A DNA stretch of 64,000 nucleotides, taken from DASVUC01 sp038237225. Its GTDB lineage: Bacteria; Planctomycetota; Phycisphaerae; Tepidisphaerales; Tepidisphaeraceae. The notes under the pieces were generated by a model that worked only from the letters and a program-made list of their open reading frames with translations, did no database searches and was not told the origin of the DNA. Within the stretch, counting starts at the first letter, position 1. Every line of letters starts with the position of its first letter. Shown here piece by piece: positions 1-7,017 of the stretch. Made by a program: the position numbers and the translations under genes. The stretch covers positions 62,001 to 126,000 of the forward strand of contig JBBRYX010000013.1 of NCBI GenBank assembly GCA_038237225.1. The letters are read 5' to 3'.

Positions 1-310
1 GCAACTCGGCGCCCCAATCCTCGGGATCGTCGAAAACATGAGCTACTTTGTCGGCGCCGACGGCTCCATGAACGACATCTTCGGCCGCGGCGGAGCCGAA
101 CGAGCCGCACAACAGCTCGATCTCCCCTTCCTCGGGGAGCTTCCCATGTACACCCAGCTCCGCGTCAACAGCGACGCCGGCAACCCCAGCGCAAACTTTG
201 AAGGGGATCCCAAACTCCGCGACGCCCTGGAAGCCATCACCAAACGGCTGGCGGGCGAAGTAAGCAAGCGGAATCTTCAACCAATGGCGCCCACCTTAAA
301 TATTACCTAA
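1..310 (+). CDS. Mrp/ApbC-family Fe-S cluster carrier ATPase, C-terminal part (5' end outside window)
   Basis: Only the C-terminal third or so is present; the frame is open to the left edge. The visible protein starts QLGAPILGIVENMSYF, the conserved segment following the Walker motifs in the Mrp/NBP35/ApbC family (deviant-Walker P-loop ATPases that carry and transfer [4Fe-4S] clusters in the cytoplasm). It continues with GRGGAE and PFLGELP, also typical. The usual Cys pair seen after this segment in many Mrp proteins (CPHC or similar) is absent; here the text is SYFVGADGS, so the cluster-binding CxxC is not visible in this fragment. The gene ends 27 bp before the Uma2 gene. Family call is firm; the lack of CxxC means function as a carrier is inferred from homology only. 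Confidence 0.85.
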   Translation, partial: QLGAPILGIVENMSYFVGADGSMNDIFGRGGAERAAQQLDLPFLGELPMYTQLRVNSDAGNPSANFEGDPKLRDALEAITKRLAGEVSKRNLQPMAPTLNIT

Positions 311-317
311 TACTTGA

Positions 318-326
318 TGGTATAAT
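318..326 (+). promoter_or_regulatory. Extended -10 promoter for the Uma2-type gene
   Basis: The sequence reads TGGTATAAT, a perfect extended -10. No good -35 is visible at 17 nt. The start codon lies 11 nt downstream, so the transcript would have little or no leader; no Shine-Dalgarno is seen. Confidence 0.5.
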
Positions 327-337
327 CCTTACCAGCC

Positions 338-967
338 ATGTCCATCGTGACACCAGGACAATCCGAAGCCGCAAATCGCACCGCACATGGCGTGATGTCC
401 TACGAGGACTTTCTCGTCGCACCGCACGAGAATCAACACGTGGAATGGGTTGATGGGAAGGTGGTGCCGATGGCGCCGATATCGAACGAACACACCGATA
501 TTACCGGTTTTTTGCTCACCATCCTTCGGGTGTTTTCCGAAGCTCACAACGTCGGTCGTGTTCTGTACGAACCCTTCCAAATGAAGACCGATCCCAATCT
601 GCCAGGCCGTTCTCCCGATCTCCTCGTGCTCAAAACGGAAAACTTCTCTCGCCTGAAGAAAAATCATCTCATCGGGCCGGCAGACCTGGTTGTCGAAGTC
701 ATCAGCCCCGGAAGCCGCTCACGCGATCGCGGCGAAAAATATTACGAATACGAACAAGGCGGCGTCCCGGAATACTGGCTCATCGATCCCGAGCGCAAAC
801 AAGCCGAGTTCTACGCCCGAGGCAGCGACAACTTCTATCACGCCATCCCCCCAACCTCCGATGGCATCTTTCAAAGCGCCGTCCTTCCCAACCTCTGGAT
901 CAAGGTCGATTGGCTCTGGAACCGTCCCAACCAACTCGATGTCCTTCGCGCCTGGAAAATCGTCTAG
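338..967 (+). CDS. Uma2 family (DUF820) PD-(D/E)XK endonuclease-like protein
   Basis: The 209-aa protein matches the Uma2/DUF820 family, a restriction-endonuclease-fold group greatly expanded in Cyanobacteria and Planctomycetes; its biological substrate is not established. Residues 20-60 hold the MSYEDFL...EWVDGKVV start, D94 lies in RSPDLLVL and E120 in DLVVEVISPG. The later segment DRGEKYYEYEQGGVPEYWLIDP is the family hallmark, with K134 a likely catalytic lysine. Length is normal. The ATG at 338 sits just downstream of an extended -10. The next gene, ffh, starts 83 bp later and has no obvious connection. Composition resembles its neighbours. Confidence 0.85.
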   Translation: MSIVTPGQSEAANRTAHGVMSYEDFLVAPHENQHVEWVDGKVVPMAPISNEHTDITGFLLTILRVFSEAHNVGRVLYEPFQMKTDPNLPGRSPDLLVLKTENFSRLKKNHLIGPADLVVEVISPGSRSRDRGEKYYEYEQGGVPEYWLIDPERKQAEFYARGSDNFYHAIPPTSDGIFQSAVLPNLWIKVDWLWNRPNQLDVLRAWKIV

Positions 968-1050
968 TCATCGCGCAGGTATCCAGACATTTTTCCACTC
1001 CTTCCGTACAATTTCCCGCCACAACGGACAACTGACAACGGACCACTGAC

Positions 1051-2520
1051 ATGTTCGACAACCTAACCGACAAATTCACCGGCATCTTCCGCAACCTCTC
1101 CGGCCGAGGAAAAATCTCCGAAGAAAACATCCGCGATTCCATGAAAGAGGTCCGCACCGCCCTCCTCGAAGCGGACGTCAACCTCGAAGTCGTCAATGAA
1201 TTCACCAAACAAGTCGTCGAAAAAGCCATCGGCCAGCACGTCATCAACTCCCTCCAGCCCGGCCAGTTGATGGTCAAAATCGTCTACGACGAGCTCGTTA
1301 ACCTCCTGGGCCCCGTCGACACCCAGATCTACTACGTTCAGCCCGGCCCAACGGTCATAATGATGGCCGGCCTCCAAGGCTCCGGTAAAACCACCACCTG
1401 CGGTAAGCTCGCCATGTTCCTCAAGAGCAAAGGCCGCAACCCCCTCCTGGCCGCCGTCGATCTCCAGCGCCCCGCCGCCGTAACCCAACTCCAAATTCTC
1501 GGTGAGCAAACCGGCGTTCCCGTCTACACCGACCCCGCCAAAGTCGCGCCCCACGGACAAGTCGCGCGCGGCGCCGCCACTTCGGTGGCTCGCGCTGCCG
1601 TTGCCGAAGCCAGGAAAAACGGAAACGACGTCGTCATCCTCGACACCGCCGGAAGATTAGCCATCGATCAGGAGCTCATGAACGAGCTCAAGGAAATCAA
1701 TACCCAGCTCAAACCCCACCAGATCTACCTCGTCCTCGATTCCATGACCGGCCAGGACGCCCTCAACTCCGCCAAAGCCTTCAACGAACAACTCGAGCTC
1801 GACGGCTTGATCCTGACCAAGCTCGACTCCGACACCCGAGGCGGCGCACTCCTCAGCGCCAAATTCGTCACCGGCAAACCCGTCAAGTTCCTCGGCGTCG
1901 GCGAAAAACTCGACCGCCTCGAAGAGTTCCGCCCCGAAGGCATGGCCCAGCGAATCCTCGGCATGGGCGACATCGTCGGACTCGTCTCCGAAGCCATGGA
2001 AAAATTCGACCAGGAGGAAACCGCCAAGCTTCAGGAAAAAATGGAGAAGGGCACCTTCACGCTCGAAGACTTCATGAACCAGATGGGCCAGATCAAAAAG
2101 CTCGGCCCCATGTCCAAAGTCATGGGCATGATCCCCGGCATGTCCGAACTCACCAAGCAAGCCAACATGAACGACGGCGACGTCGAAGGTCAGATGCAGC
2201 GCATGCGTTCCATCTACGATTCGATGAACAAAAAAGAGCGCAAGAACCCCGATCTCATCGACGGCAACCGCCGAAGAAGAATCGCCACCGGCGCCGGCGT
2301 CCAAACCCCCGAAGTCGGTCAGTTCATCAAACAATTCGAACAATCAAGAGACATGATGCGAGCCGTCGGCGGCATGGGCATGATGGGCAGATTGAAACTC
2401 ATGCGCGCCCTCAGCAGCGGCGGCCTGGCAGGACTTGGAATGCCGGGGGGACCCACGCTAAAAACAAAGAAGGGTGGATGGACCGCTCCGAAGAGCCGAA
2501 ACAAGAAGAAGCGCCGATAG
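1051..2520 (+). CDS. ffh: Signal recognition particle GTPase Ffh/SRP54
   Basis: The 489-aa protein has the complete bacterial Ffh layout. The N helical bundle covers about residues 1-90. The G domain follows, with GLQGSGKTTTCGKL near 107-120, DLQRPAAV near 137, DTAGR near 200, TKLD near 255 and GGALLS after it. The methionine-rich M domain runs from about 325, including MGMIPGM, and ends in MMGRLKLMRAL and a basic tail. Ffh with 4.5S/SRP RNA recognises signal sequences and hydrophobic segments on ribosomes and docks at FtsY in the inner membrane. It is a single-copy essential gene. The C-terminal extension GGPTLKTKKGGWTAPKSRNK is basic and presumably RNA-contacting. No 4.5S RNA gene was recognised nearby. 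Confidence 0.97.
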   Translation: MFDNLTDKFTGIFRNLSGRGKISEENIRDSMKEVRTALLEADVNLEVVNEFTKQVVEKAIGQHVINSLQPGQLMVKIVYDELVNLLGPVDTQIYYVQPGPTVIMMAGLQGSGKTTTCGKLAMFLKSKGRNPLLAAVDLQRPAAVTQLQILGEQTGVPVYTDPAKVAPHGQVARGAATSVARAAVAEARKNGNDVVILDTAGRLAIDQELMNELKEINTQLKPHQIYLVLDSMTGQDALNSAKAFNEQLELDGLILTKLDSDTRGGALLSAKFVTGKPVKFLGVGEKLDRLEEFRPEGMAQRILGMGDIVGLVSEAMEKFDQEETAKLQEKMEKGTFTLEDFMNQMGQIKKLGPMSKVMGMIPGMSELTKQANMNDGDVEGQMQRMRSIYDSMNKKERKNPDLIDGNRRRRIATGAGVQTPEVGQFIKQFEQSRDMMRAVGGMGMMGRLKLMRALSSGGLAGLGMPGGPTLKTKKGGWTAPKSRNKKKRR

Positions 2521-2652
2521 TTCCTCGCTAACGTAGCTTTATGCTTTTGCGGATTCAAAACGCAATCATAGAACATGTGCTCTCGCTCACTCACGCTAAA
2601 GAACTTTCCACGCCGGATTGGCTAATTCGCCCGGGTAAGGACCCTCCCTCCC

Positions 2653-2964
2653 ATGGACGAAACTCTTCGACGAATTAAGCGCGCTGTTCTCGCCGGCAAC
2701 TATCGCATCACGCTGAAAGCGGAGCTCGAAATGTATGCGGATAATCTCGATGAGCGAGATGTTATCGAATCAATCCTCTGCGCAACCCGCACTCATAAGA
2801 TGTTGCGCTCATCTTCTCCCCGTCATCCTCGACATCGGGAATGCCTGCACATCATCATTAGTAACACTTTGGATGGGATTTTGATATATTCCAAGGGTAA
2901 ACTGGTTCGGGAAGAAGCTCTCGAAGTGTACTATGTATTCGTCTCCGCCAAACGCGCTGAATAA
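2653..2964 (+). CDS. DUF4258/MqsR-like small protein (putative toxin of a TA pair)
   Basis: The 103-aa protein resembles DUF4258-type small proteins: a helical start DETLRRIKRAVLAGNYRITLKAELEM, DERDVIESIL, then a beta-rich stretch including CLHIIIS and GILIYSK and ending EVYYVF. This family is often encoded next to a YgiT-type zinc-finger gene, as here, and is related in fold to MqsR/RelE-like mRNA interferases. Toxin activity is inferred from this arrangement; no catalytic residue can be confirmed by eye. AAGGA about 11 nt before the ATG may serve as a weak Shine-Dalgarno. The stop codon is 13 bp before the likely start of the zinc-finger partner, so the two are probably co-transcribed. Confidence 0.65.
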   Translation: MDETLRRIKRAVLAGNYRITLKAELEMYADNLDERDVIESILCATRTHKMLRSSSPRHPRHRECLHIIISNTLDGILIYSKGKLVREEALEVYYVFVSAKRAE

Positions 2965-2977
2965 AAGCGATCAAGTC

Positions 2978-3202
2978 ATGATCAAAATCACAACCTGCCC
3001 CACCTGCGGCAGTAAGAAAATCCGCCGTCTCGCTCGCACCATCAAAGGCGTTCGTGGCGGCAAACCCTTCTCAGTCTCCGGTGTTTCTGTTGACGCCTGC
3101 CCCGATTGCGGCGAAATTCTCTTTGATCATGCCGCGCTCCAAAAGATTGAAGCTCACCAGCACCGTTCCCGCAAAACATTAACCCGCCGCAAAGCAAGCT
3201 AA
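2978..3202 (+). CDS. YgiT-type zinc-finger protein (MqsA-like antitoxin)
   Basis: This 74-aa protein is read from MIKITTCPTCGSKK. A longer reading to 2933 would overlap the upstream gene and lacks similarity, so 2978 is chosen. Two CxxC knuckles, CPTC near residues 7-10 and CPDCGEILFD near 44-53, form the zinc site typical of YgiT/MqsA N-terminal domains. There is no C-terminal HTH domain, so on its own it would be a minimal MqsA-like antitoxin; DNA binding is not evident. It follows the DUF4258 gene by 13 bp, the toxin-first order seen in mqsRA. The pairing is an inference from family and order. Confidence 0.72.
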   Translation: MIKITTCPTCGSKKIRRLARTIKGVRGGKPFSVSGVSVDACPDCGEILFDHAALQKIEAHQHRSRKTLTRRKAS

Positions 3203-3271
3203 GCGGTCAGGCGGGTCAAACGCAATTGTAAATGAGGCCAGGGGAAGTAACCCTGAAATGATTGCGCGCCG

Positions 3272-4360
3272 CTACAGCACTTCCATCGCCCGCGGATAAG
3301 ACCCCAGCACCGTCAATTGCAGACAATGCGCCTTCGCCTGCTCAATGGACCGCTGCATCCCCGCATCATCGATATGTCCCTGCGCATCGATGAAAAAGTA
3401 ATACTCCCAGTTCACCTTCTTCGATGGCCGTTTCTCAATGTCCGTGAGGTTGATCCCATTCTCCTTGAAGACATCCAGTACTTCCGCCAGCGCCCCCGGC
3501 TTGTGCGCCGTCGTGAACATGATCGCGGTCTTATCGTCACCCGTCTTCTTCGTCCCCTCGCGCCCGATCACGAAAAACCGCGTGACGTTGTCCGGATAGT
3601 CTTCGATATTCTCAAACAGCACGTGCAACCCATGGATCTCGCCCGCGATTGTCGATCCGATCGCCGCGGCCCCCGGCTCGGTCGCCGAAAACTCCGCCGC
3701 CTTGCTCGTGCTCGCCGCCGCCTGGATGTCGCGCTCTTTCGCCGTCGCCGCCAGCCATTTGCGACACTGCGTAAACACCTCGGGCTTGGAATAAATCCGC
3801 TTCACCTGCTCCCAAGGCTCCTTCGCCAGCAGGTTGTGATGGATCGTGATCAGGACCTCCGCGCAAATCTTCGCGGAGCTGGTCAAAAACGCATCCAGCG
3901 TATCGACGATCCCGCCCCCGATCGAATTCTCCACCGGGGCCAGTCCATAATCCGCGTGCCCGCGCACGATCTCTTCAAACACGGATGGAATATCCGACAG
4001 CGGCACATACTCCACCGAAGCCCCAAACTTCTTCGTCGCCGCCGCGTGCGAGAATGTGCCCGCGGGACCCAGGTACGCGATGCGCAGCGGCTTCTCCAAG
4101 GCAAAGCTCCCGCTCATCAGTTCCCGCCAGACCGCATCCAGCGTCCGATCCGGCAACGGCCCGCGATTCAGTTTCCGAATCTTCTCCAGCACGATCTTCT
4201 CGCGATCGGGCGCATAGATCGGCTCATTCTTTTCCTGCTTCAGCTTGCCGATGTGCACCACGATTTCCGCGCGCTGGTTCAGCAGCGCAACGATTTTCTC
4301 GTCCAGCGCATCGATCTGCCGCCGAAGGTCTTCCAACGATGGTTTGCTTGGTTCCGCCAT
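3272..4360 (-). CDS. pheA: Bifunctional chorismate mutase/prephenate dehydratase (P-protein)
   Basis: This 362-aa protein converts chorismate to prephenate and then phenylpyruvate, the committed steps to phenylalanine. Residues 8-90 are an AroQ-type chorismate mutase (LEDLRRQIDALDEKIVALLNQR). Residues 95-270 are prephenate dehydratase (YLGPAGTFSHAAATKKFG, ENSIGGGIVDTLD, and the catalytic TRF in NVTRFFVIG). Residues 280-355 are an ACT domain with GALAEVLDVF. The usual regulatory ESRP reads EKRP here, so feedback binding may differ. The ATG at 4360 gives the normal family length; the frame is open to 4480, but that extension runs into a palindromic repeat and has no similarity. Nothing is convincingly co-transcribed. 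Confidence 0.95.
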   Translation of the reverse strand: MAEPSKPSLEDLRRQIDALDEKIVALLNQRAEIVVHIGKLKQEKNEPIYAPDREKIVLEKIRKLNRGPLPDRTLDAVWRELMSGSFALEKPLRIAYLGPAGTFSHAAATKKFGASVEYVPLSDIPSVFEEIVRGHADYGLAPVENSIGGGIVDTLDAFLTSSAKICAEVLITIHHNLLAKEPWEQVKRIYSKPEVFTQCRKWLAATAKERDIQAAASTSKAAEFSATEPGAAAIGSTIAGEIHGLHVLFENIEDYPDNVTRFFVIGREGTKKTGDDKTAIMFTTAHKPGALAEVLDVFKENGINLTDIEKRPSKKVNWEYYFFIDAQGHIDDAGMQRSIEQAKAHCLQLTVLGSYPRAMEVL

Positions 4361-4411
4361 GTCCGCCGAAGAGCATATCCGCCTTCCGCCCGCTTCGCAT
4401 CCACGTTCTTC

Positions 4412-4520
4412 TGCAGCGGCGACGTTTGCGTCGCGGTCGCGGCGCACCCGCGAATCCATCAATATTTCGATGCTTCGCATCGACCGCGACGCAGGCGTTT
4501 ACGCAGGCGTCGCCGCTACA
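4412..4520. repeat. Palindromic REP/MITE-like element, copy 1
   Basis: About 109 bp with inverted ends: CTGCAGCGGCGACG on the left and CGTCGCCGCTACAG on the right. Internal GACGCAGGCG and TGCTTCGCATCGACCGCG blocks occur, inverted, in the element at 63554-63657. The ends also match the shorter element at 12643-12712. It lies just upstream of pheA. Confidence 0.7.
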
Positions 4521-4880
4521 GAGGTCCACGTGCAATTGTGCCGCTGTTTCAAGGATTTGAACCTGACCTTGCCCATCAACGTCTAAGCGTAAGCGCTAGG
4601 AATTCCCGGAACATCTTCGAAGGACGCTCAAGCCGGAAGATTGATTTTGACGATGTTCCGAGTACCTTCGAGTTATGGGACCTGCCCCGGCAGTTCTCAC
4701 GGGCTCGGTTGAGCCAGCCGTACGGATGCGGCCGGCGATGCCGGAAATTTCGGGTTGGAGGCGGCTTCTCGCCGATCCTCTGAAGAAAAACTCGTTCAGC
4801 GAAACTGGCTCCCTCCGCGTTTGCGGGCCTGGCGTTTCCCCGCGATCCGGCGCTACCCGCTGTGCGACTGGAAACATTCT
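4521..4880. other. Intergenic stretch without a recognised gene
   Basis: Between the palindromic element upstream of pheA and the small plus-strand ORF at 4881, open frames of 60-90 codons exist on both strands. None shows family similarity or a ribosome binding site. Nothing further was recognised. Confidence 0.4.
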
Positions 4881-5165
4881 ATGAAGAACCCCATCTTGGC
4901 CTTGCCCCTCACGGCGGTCATGCGCGAGGAAATCGCATTGCCGCTCCAGGTTCTCAGCATCTTCACCGTCGGCGGATTCTTAAAAGCCTGGCGAAGCCCC
5001 AAGAACCATGCGATGCTCGAACAGATCTTCGATACCCCCCAGCAAGCCCGACATGCCGCGGCAATCTGCGCCGCCTGGCTCGGTGTCAAAACCCGCGCCG
5101 AGCCTCAAAACGTCGGCGGCTGGTGGAAAGACGAAACCCCGGGCGTCAGCGTCAGCCAGGTCTGA
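4881..5165 (+). CDS. Small conserved-looking hypothetical protein
   Basis: A 94-aa protein read from MKNPILALPLTAV. The first half is moderately hydrophobic (LPLQVLSIFTVGGFLKAW), then comes a helical stretch rich in Ala (PQQARHAAAICAAWLGV) and a polar end. No family was recognised. A strong rho-independent-type hairpin follows within 35 bp, which supports a real transcript. The frame is open upstream to 4755, but that extension lacks protein character. The coding call is tentative. Confidence 0.45.
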   Translation: MKNPILALPLTAVMREEIALPLQVLSIFTVGGFLKAWRSPKNHAMLEQIFDTPQQARHAAAICAAWLGVKTRAEPQNVGGWWKDETPGVSVSQV

Positions 5166-5196
5166 TTGCCGATTCCCCACAAGTGATTGCGCGGAC

Positions 5197-5247
5197 GAAG
5201 AGACCGCGCGAAGAGCGGGCCGCTCTTCGCGGGTCTCTTCTTGTTTT
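5197..5247 (+). terminator. Strong rho-independent terminator-like hairpin
   Basis: A long inverted repeat of about 20 nt per arm (GAAGAGACC and CGCGAAGAGCG against CGCTCTTCGCG and GGTCTCTTC, loop GGC) is followed by TTGTTTTC. It lies just after the small ORF ending at 5165. Confidence 0.75.
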
Positions 5248-5288
5248 CAAATTCAGGTTAAGGCGATAATCGAAGACGTCGCTGCTTC

Positions 5289-5414
5289 ATGTCACAAGAA
5301 CCGGCACCATCCCGGCTCGCCGTGCTGGTCTTTACCGATCTGGTGAATTCCACGGAGCTTAAATCCTCCATCGGCGCTGGCTCTTTCGGACAACTCCTCC
5401 GTCGGCTTGAGTGA
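5289..5414 (+). pseudogene. Truncated class III adenylate/guanylate cyclase remnant
   Basis: The 41-codon frame reads LAVLVFTDLVNSTELKSSIG, which is the start of class III nucleotide cyclase catalytic domains (VFTDxVGST, first metal-binding Asp). The frame stops after QLLRRLE, so the remaining 150 or so residues of the domain are missing. Directly downstream a second frame (5405-5485) reads GLSDDEQKDVSRARRELHLM and could be the tail of the same or another gene after an internal deletion. It cannot be functional as a cyclase. Confidence 0.55.
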
Positions 5415-5474
5415 TGATGAGCAAAAGGATGTATCTCGCGCACGGCGTGAGTTGCATTTGATGCTGTTGAATCA

Positions 5475-6173
5475 TCACCACTGAGCTTCTTCGAACGGTG
5501 TCAATGGTCCCCGCGCCTTGGGCTTGGGCAGGTGATTCAGCATCGACTTCATGTACGAGGCATCCCCCGGTCCCGCGCAGCGCACATTTAATGGCGAACC
5601 CTTCAGCAACGAAATTTCCGACGCATGCGGCTCCTGCCTGGTCTTCGCCATATGCACGAACTTCTCCTTCCGAAAACTCTGCGGCGACAACACCTGAACG
5701 TAGTGGGTGGAGAGATGGTACGCGACCGGATGCGCTGCCTCATCCACCTCGATCAGGTTCGTGCGGAGCGGCGCCGTCAGAACGACGATGTCCTTCTTCG
5801 CGCCCATCTCCACAAGCGCATCGAGATCGGAATAAGGGACGGCCGGTCGTGCGGTGTCGTGAACGATCACGTGGCTTGCTTCTTCAACAATCCTGTCCGC
5901 GGCCGCGGCAATCTGGTCGATCCATCGCGGCCCGCCGGTGACGAGCTTCACGCCCGAGAAGCTCAGGTGTCCGCCGTACTTTCGCTTGTGTTCTTCCATT
6001 CCTTCGGGCTGAAACACAATCTGGATCTGCTTGATCTCAGGCCGATTGAGGAAGAGTTCCGCCGAGCGCAACAGCGCCTCGCGACCGTCGATCTTCACAA
6101 ACGGCCCACCCGCCTCGGCGGCATGACCCGGCGGCGCGGCAGTCAGAAGAAGCACAGAAAAAGTGGCGGCCAT
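5475..6173 (-). CDS. ispD: IspD-like 2-C-methyl-D-erythritol 4-phosphate cytidylyltransferase, divergent
   Basis: The 232-aa protein has the IspD core: HDTARPAVP at residues 105-113 (HDAARP in canonical enzymes), GGPRWIDQI near 80-88 in the GGxxRxxSV position, and a C-terminal half with APLRTNL and LSPQSFR. IspD transfers CMP to MEP in the non-mevalonate isoprenoid pathway. The N-terminal nucleotide-binding loop (canonically LAAGxGxRMG...PKQ) reads LLTAAPPGHAAEAGGPFVKI, so the usual Gly-rich Arg-containing loop is replaced while the trailing PFVKI/PKQ-like piece remains. A Shine-Dalgarno (AGGAG) precedes the ATG. It lies head-to-tail with nothing and is divergent from tRNA-Ile. It could be a lineage-specific variant of the essential enzyme or a paralogue with altered nucleotide use. 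Confidence 0.8.
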   Translation of the reverse strand: MAATFSVLLLTAAPPGHAAEAGGPFVKIDGREALLRSAELFLNRPEIKQIQIVFQPEGMEEHKRKYGGHLSFSGVKLVTGGPRWIDQIAAAADRIVEEASHVIVHDTARPAVPYSDLDALVEMGAKKDIVVLTAPLRTNLIEVDEAAHPVAYHLSTHYVQVLSPQSFRKEKFVHMAKTRQEPHASEISLLKGSPLNVRCAGPGDASYMKSMLNHLPKPKARGPLTPFEEAQW

Positions 6174-6238
6174 TGAAAGCTCCTGTTGCTAAGGCATCAT
6201 TCGCCGTTGCACGCGGGCGTGTCAAGGATCGGCGGCGA

Positions 6239-6266
6239 TTGACACGCACCCGCGCCGACGTAGAAT
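6239..6266 (+). promoter_or_regulatory. Sigma70-type promoter of tRNA-Ile
   Basis: TTGACA at 6239-6244 and TAGAAT at 6261-6266, spacer 16 nt, ending 18 nt before the tRNA. Confidence 0.8.
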
Positions 6267-6284
6267 CCTTACCCTCAATCGGGA

Positions 6285-6359
6285 GGGCTCGTAGCTCAGT
6301 TGGTTTAGAGCGCGTCCCTGATAAGGACGAGGTCACAAGTTCGAATCTTGTCGGGCCCA
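6285..6359 (+). tRNA. tRNA-Ile (anticodon GAT)
   Basis: A 75-nt cloverleaf. The acceptor GGGCTCG pairs with CGGGCCC, the D arm is GCTC/GAGC, the anticodon arm CGTCC-CTGATAA-GGACG gives GAT, and the T arm is ACAAG-TTCGAAT-CTTGT. The discriminator is A and CCA is not encoded. It stands alone, not in an rRNA operon, with its own promoter and terminator. Confidence 0.96.
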
Positions 6360-6369
6360 TTTGTAAAAG

Positions 6370-6398
6370 CCGCAATCCGCAGCGATTGCGGTTTTTTT
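6370..6398 (+). terminator. Rho-independent terminator of tRNA-Ile
   Basis: The stem CCGCAATC/GATTGCGG with loop CGCAGC is followed by seven T residues, 10 nt after the tRNA. Confidence 0.9.
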
Positions 6399-6536
6399 AT
6401 GGGTTCCCTGATCTCCGCGGCGAGGTTAGATTGGAGCCACATGCCATGCCGCAGAAGCGCGCCAAGACCGCGGCGCCCTGGCTCTGCGGCGCGGCTTCAA
6501 ACTGGTGCCATCCGCAGCCGGGATGGGTTCTGCGCT

Positions 6537-6542
6537 TAGGGT
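6537..6542 (+). promoter_or_regulatory. TANNNT -10-like box, leaderless-type start
   Basis: TAGGGT lies 7 nt before the ATG at 6550 and no Shine-Dalgarno is present. The same spacing recurs at several other genes in the window. Confidence 0.35.
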
Positions 6543-6549
6543 ATGGTGA

Positions 6550-7017
6550 ATGAATTCGGCGTCTCGCACATCGCTTAGCCTGGCACGCTTGCTTCTCGCC
6601 CGGGAGGGCGCCCGCGGAAAAAACCTCGGGGGCAAGGCGAGCGCCGGGCCTGCGGCGAGCGGCGCGGATCACGTGGTGTTGGTGTGTGAGAAGCTGCGCG
6701 ACGTTCTCACGGTGTTCGCGGGGAGCTCGGGATTCCGGTCCCTCCTGAGCCGGGCGGTGACGCTCGCCAAGGCGCAGGAGCGTTCGCTCGCGGCCGTGCA
6801 GGTTCTTGAGGACGGCTCCCTGGCGGGGCTCGAGGACATTTCCGTTGAATCGAGCACGAGGGCGAGAGAGTCGCCGGGGGGCCGGATCCTCGTGGCGCAA
6901 TTGTTGGATCTGCTGATCCTTTTCATCGGCGAGCCGCTGACGCATCAACTGGTGCGCAGCGCCTGGCCGGACCTGCCCACGGGCGCACTTCGTTCGAGAA
7001 CCCAGGACACACCATGA
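6550..7017 (+). CDS. Hypothetical protein encoded with a KaiC-like ATPase
   Basis: A 155-aa protein of no recognised family. The first 45 residues are Ala/Gly-rich and basic. The middle (VCEKLRDVLTVFAGSSGFRSLLSRAVTLAK) is helical and amphipathic. Residues 112-130 (ILVAQLLDLLILFIGEPLTHQLV) are strongly hydrophobic and could pack in a helix bundle or touch the membrane. The last codons overlap the KaiC-like ATG by 4 nt (ATGA), so translation is probably coupled. Its role is unknown; the overlap suggests it works with, or regulates, the ATPase. Confidence 0.7.
   Translation: MNSASRTSLSLARLLLAREGARGKNLGGKASAGPAASGADHVVLVCEKLRDVLTVFAGSSGFRSLLSRAVTLAKAQERSLAAVQVLEDGSLAGLEDISVESSTRARESPGGRILVAQLLDLLILFIGEPLTHQLVRSAWPDLPTGALRSRTQDTP

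Noticed and set aside
4596..4877. 93-codon minus-strand frame upstream of pheA
   Set aside because: No family similarity or ribosome site, and the plus-strand ORF with terminator at 4881-5247 fits better.
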